This document shows positions 62,303 through 64,000 of a stretch of DNA of 64,000 nt, in pieces. A program made the translations under genes and the position numbers. Below the pieces are notes generated by a model. It worked only from the letters and a program-made list of their open reading frames with translations. It had not been told where the DNA came from and made no database searches. Numbering within the stretch: position 1 is the stretch's first letter; every line of letters starts with the position of its first letter. The DNA is from Martelella mediterranea DSM 17316 (GTDB taxonomy: Bacteria; Pseudomonadota; Alphaproteobacteria; Rhizobiales; Rhizobiaceae): NCBI RefSeq assembly GCF_002043005.1, contig NZ_CP020330.1, forward strand, positions 2,994,001-3,058,000, read 5' to 3'.

Positions 62303-63987
62303 GGAAATGGCTTGGACCGGCGCTTTCAGCGCCGGTCACCATCTGGCTCCTGATCGCTTTTGCCGCACCGCTGGTCGCGGTGATATTCCTGTCGCTGCAT
62401 GAATATTCCGATCCGTTCGGACCGCTGATCCAGTCGCCCTCGCTGCAGCAATTCATCGATATTGCCACCGACGGTTTCTACTATCGGGTGGTTTTCGAGA
62501 CGATCTGGCTTTCGCTCGCCGTGACCATTGCCTCAGCGCTGCTCGGTTATCCCGTGGCCTACTGGCTGTCGCGCATGCCCGGCAAATACCGCGCCTTTGC
62601 CTTTGCCATCGTTCTCATTCCGCTTCTGACCAATGTGGTCGTGCGCTCGCTCGGCATTATTCTGCTGCTGTCGCCGGAAGGGCTTATCAACATCGTAACC
62701 GGCTGGTTCGGCATTCCCCCCGTCAAGACCATGCTGTTCAATCATGGCGCGGTGATCGTGGCGCTCACCCAGGTATACATGCCCTTCATGGTGCTGGCGC
62801 TCTACGACAATCTGCAGAACACATCGCCGCGCGTGCACGAGGCGGCTGAAAGTCTCGGCGCCTCGCCCGCGATCCGCTTCCTCACGGTTGATCTTCCGTT
62901 GTCCCTGCCGGGGCTGAAATCCGGCACGATCGTGGTCTTCCTGCTGTCGTCGACCTCCTATGTCTCGGCCACGATGCTGGGCGGCAAGAAGGTCTGGACC
63001 ACCGGCATGCTGGTGCTGCAGGAGGCCATGCACAACCTCAACACCTCGCTTGCCGCAGCTTTGGCGCTGGTGATGACGGTGACCGGCCTGCTTTTCGCCG
63101 TGCTGGCAACGCTCGCGCTCAACCGGCTGATGACCTGGCGGTACGGCGGCAAGAGCCGGCCGATCGCGCTGCCGCGCTTTGTCGAGCCGGTCGTCAATTT
63201 CACCGGGCCCATCGTCTCCTGGCTGCTGTTTGCCGCCGCCGTGATCCTGCTTCTGCTGCCGCTCGGCCTCGTCTTCGTGCAGAGCTTCAATGATGTGGAA
63301 CTGGCAACCGCCGCAGGCTTCCGCGGTTTCACGCTGCGCTGGTATCACGAGGTTTTTGTTTCCGGCTACTACACGGATTCCTTCATCGTCTCGGTCAAGG
63401 TGGCGCTCGCGGCGCTTGCCGTATCACTGATCATCGCCGTGCCGGCGGCCTTCGCGCTGGCGCGTTTCCCCTTCCGGGGCCGCTCGGCGCTGCTCGCCTT
63501 CTGGCTGCTGCCGTTGACGCTGCCGCATGTGGCGCTCGGCGTCGGCATGCTGAAGCTGTTGCAGATCTATGTGGCCGTGCCGCCCTTCATCGGTCTGGTG
63601 GCGATCCATGTGGTGGTCATCCTGCCCTTTGCCATCACGCTTCTGACGGCATCGGTGATCGGGCTGGACGAGGCGCAGGAAGAGGCCGCCGCCAGCCTCG
63701 GGGCGAACGCCTGGAAGCGCTTCCTGCTGGTAATCGTTCCGGGGCTGGCGCCCGGCCTGTTCGCCACCTCGATCGTCGGCTTTCTGCTGAGCTTCGACGA
63801 GGTGACGGTCACGAGCTTCCTCACCACCGCCCGCCTGACGACGCTGCCGGTGCGCCTCTACGCCGAAGCCTCGTTCGAGCTGAGGCCAACGGCGCATGCG
63901 CTGTCCTCCGTACTGATCCTGCTGACGGTTGCGCTGCTTGCCATCGTCGGCCGCTTCGTCCGGCTGGACAGGCTCTACGCACGTTAG
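62299..63987 (+). CDS. ABC transporter permease, fused PotB-PotC type
   Basis: 562-aa membrane protein holding two complete permease domains. The first (residues about 1-280) has the EAA loop HEAAESLGASPAIRFLTVDLPLSLPG. The second (about 300-562) has EEAAASLGANAWKRFLLVIVPGLAPG. Two separate subunits are usual for polyamine transporters; fusion is typical of iron(III)/some opine-type systems. The start is ATG 62299 (ATGA overlap with the receptor gene); the upstream open frame is not coding. Complete within the window, 13 bases from its end. Confidence 0.93.
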   Translation: MRKWLGPALSAPVTIWLLIAFAAPLVAVIFLSLHEYSDPFGPLIQSPSLQQFIDIATDGFYYRVVFETIWLSLAVTIASALLGYPVAYWLSRMPGKYRAFAFAIVLIPLLTNVVVRSLGIILLLSPEGLINIVTGWFGIPPVKTMLFNHGAVIVALTQVYMPFMVLALYDNLQNTSPRVHEAAESLGASPAIRFLTVDLPLSLPGLKSGTIVVFLLSSTSYVSATMLGGKKVWTTGMLVLQEAMHNLNTSLAAALALVMTVTGLLFAVLATLALNRLMTWRYGGKSRPIALPRFVEPVVNFTGPIVSWLLFAAAVILLLLPLGLVFVQSFNDVELATAAGFRGFTLRWYHEVFVSGYYTDSFIVSVKVALAALAVSLIIAVPAAFALARFPFRGRSALLAFWLLPLTLPHVALGVGMLKLLQIYVAVPPFIGLVAIHVVVILPFAITLLTASVIGLDEAQEEAAASLGANAWKRFLLVIVPGLAPGLFATSIVGFLLSFDEVTVTSFLTTARLTTLPVRLYAEASFELRPTAHALSSVLILLTVALLAIVGRFVRLDRLYAR

Positions 63988-64000
63988 ACACGAGCATCGG

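Overview
The window is 64 kb of GC-rich (roughly 60-65%) chromosome-like DNA from an alphaproteobacterium, almost certainly of the order Hyphomicrobiales (Rhizobiales). Three things support this: a circularly permuted two-piece tmRNA gene with the tag ANDNKAQGYAVAA beside sspB; the acpXL-fabZ-fabF2-fabF1-adh-lpxXL cluster for the very-long-chain fatty acid of lipid A; and an fnrN-hemN pair. An ectoine-degradation cluster points to a salt-exposed lifestyle. A Martelella-like organism would fit, but this is an inference. No tRNA, rRNA, insertion sequence, phage gene or CRISPR array was seen.

Layout. (1) 1-3.7 kb: end of a branched-chain-amino-acid type ABC transporter (LivM-LivG fusion, LivF, binding protein). 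(2) 3.8-8.7 kb: a lactonase-like metallo-hydrolase, then a catabolic operon of unknown substrate (NIPSNAP, two beta-hydroxyacid dehydrogenases, carboxymuconolactone-decarboxylase-like protein, cupin, GntR regulator). (3) 8.8-13.7 kb: separate genes (hypothetical protein, betaine-type binding protein, cobU, TauE-like exporter, nucleoside hydrolase, L,D-transpeptidase). (4) 13.7-16 kb: oxygen sensor FnrN divergent from hemN, with an FNR box between them. (5) 16.1-21.6 kb: lipid A very-long-chain acyl synthesis and transfer, followed by a hemerythrin-like protein with its own FNR-type box. (6) 22.3-28.4 kb: housekeeping (glmU, glmS, acetyltransferase, RHH protein, DUF4169 protein, sspB, ssrA tmRNA, thyA).

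(7) 28.5-41.2 kb: an ectoine/hydroxyectoine import and catabolism island. On the minus strand are the diaminobutyrate aminotransferase, semialdehyde dehydrogenase and AsnC-type regulator. On the plus strand are the PLP-binding MocR regulator EnuR, TRAP transporter uehABC, a universal stress protein and eutABCD. Ectoine would be imported, hydrolysed by EutD (DoeA), deacetylated, transaminated and oxidised to aspartate. The deacetylase gene (eutE/doeB) is not present here. (8) 41.3-51.4 kb: a zinc alcohol dehydrogenase, then a DeoR-controlled sugar or polyol locus (FGGY kinase, BtpA/SgcQ-like protein, SDR dehydrogenase and a carbohydrate ABC transporter split over both strands). (9) 51.5-64 kb: a second catabolic locus of unknown substrate (flavin monooxygenase-like protein, questin-oxidase-like protein, two cytosine-deaminase-like amidohydrolases, LysR regulator, creatininase, CocE-type hydrolase and a polyamine-type ABC transporter with fused permeases).

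The two loci most likely to hold undescribed biochemistry are 4.7-8.7 kb and 51.5-64 kb. Functional calls rest on motif and family recognition from the translated sequence; no database search was run.
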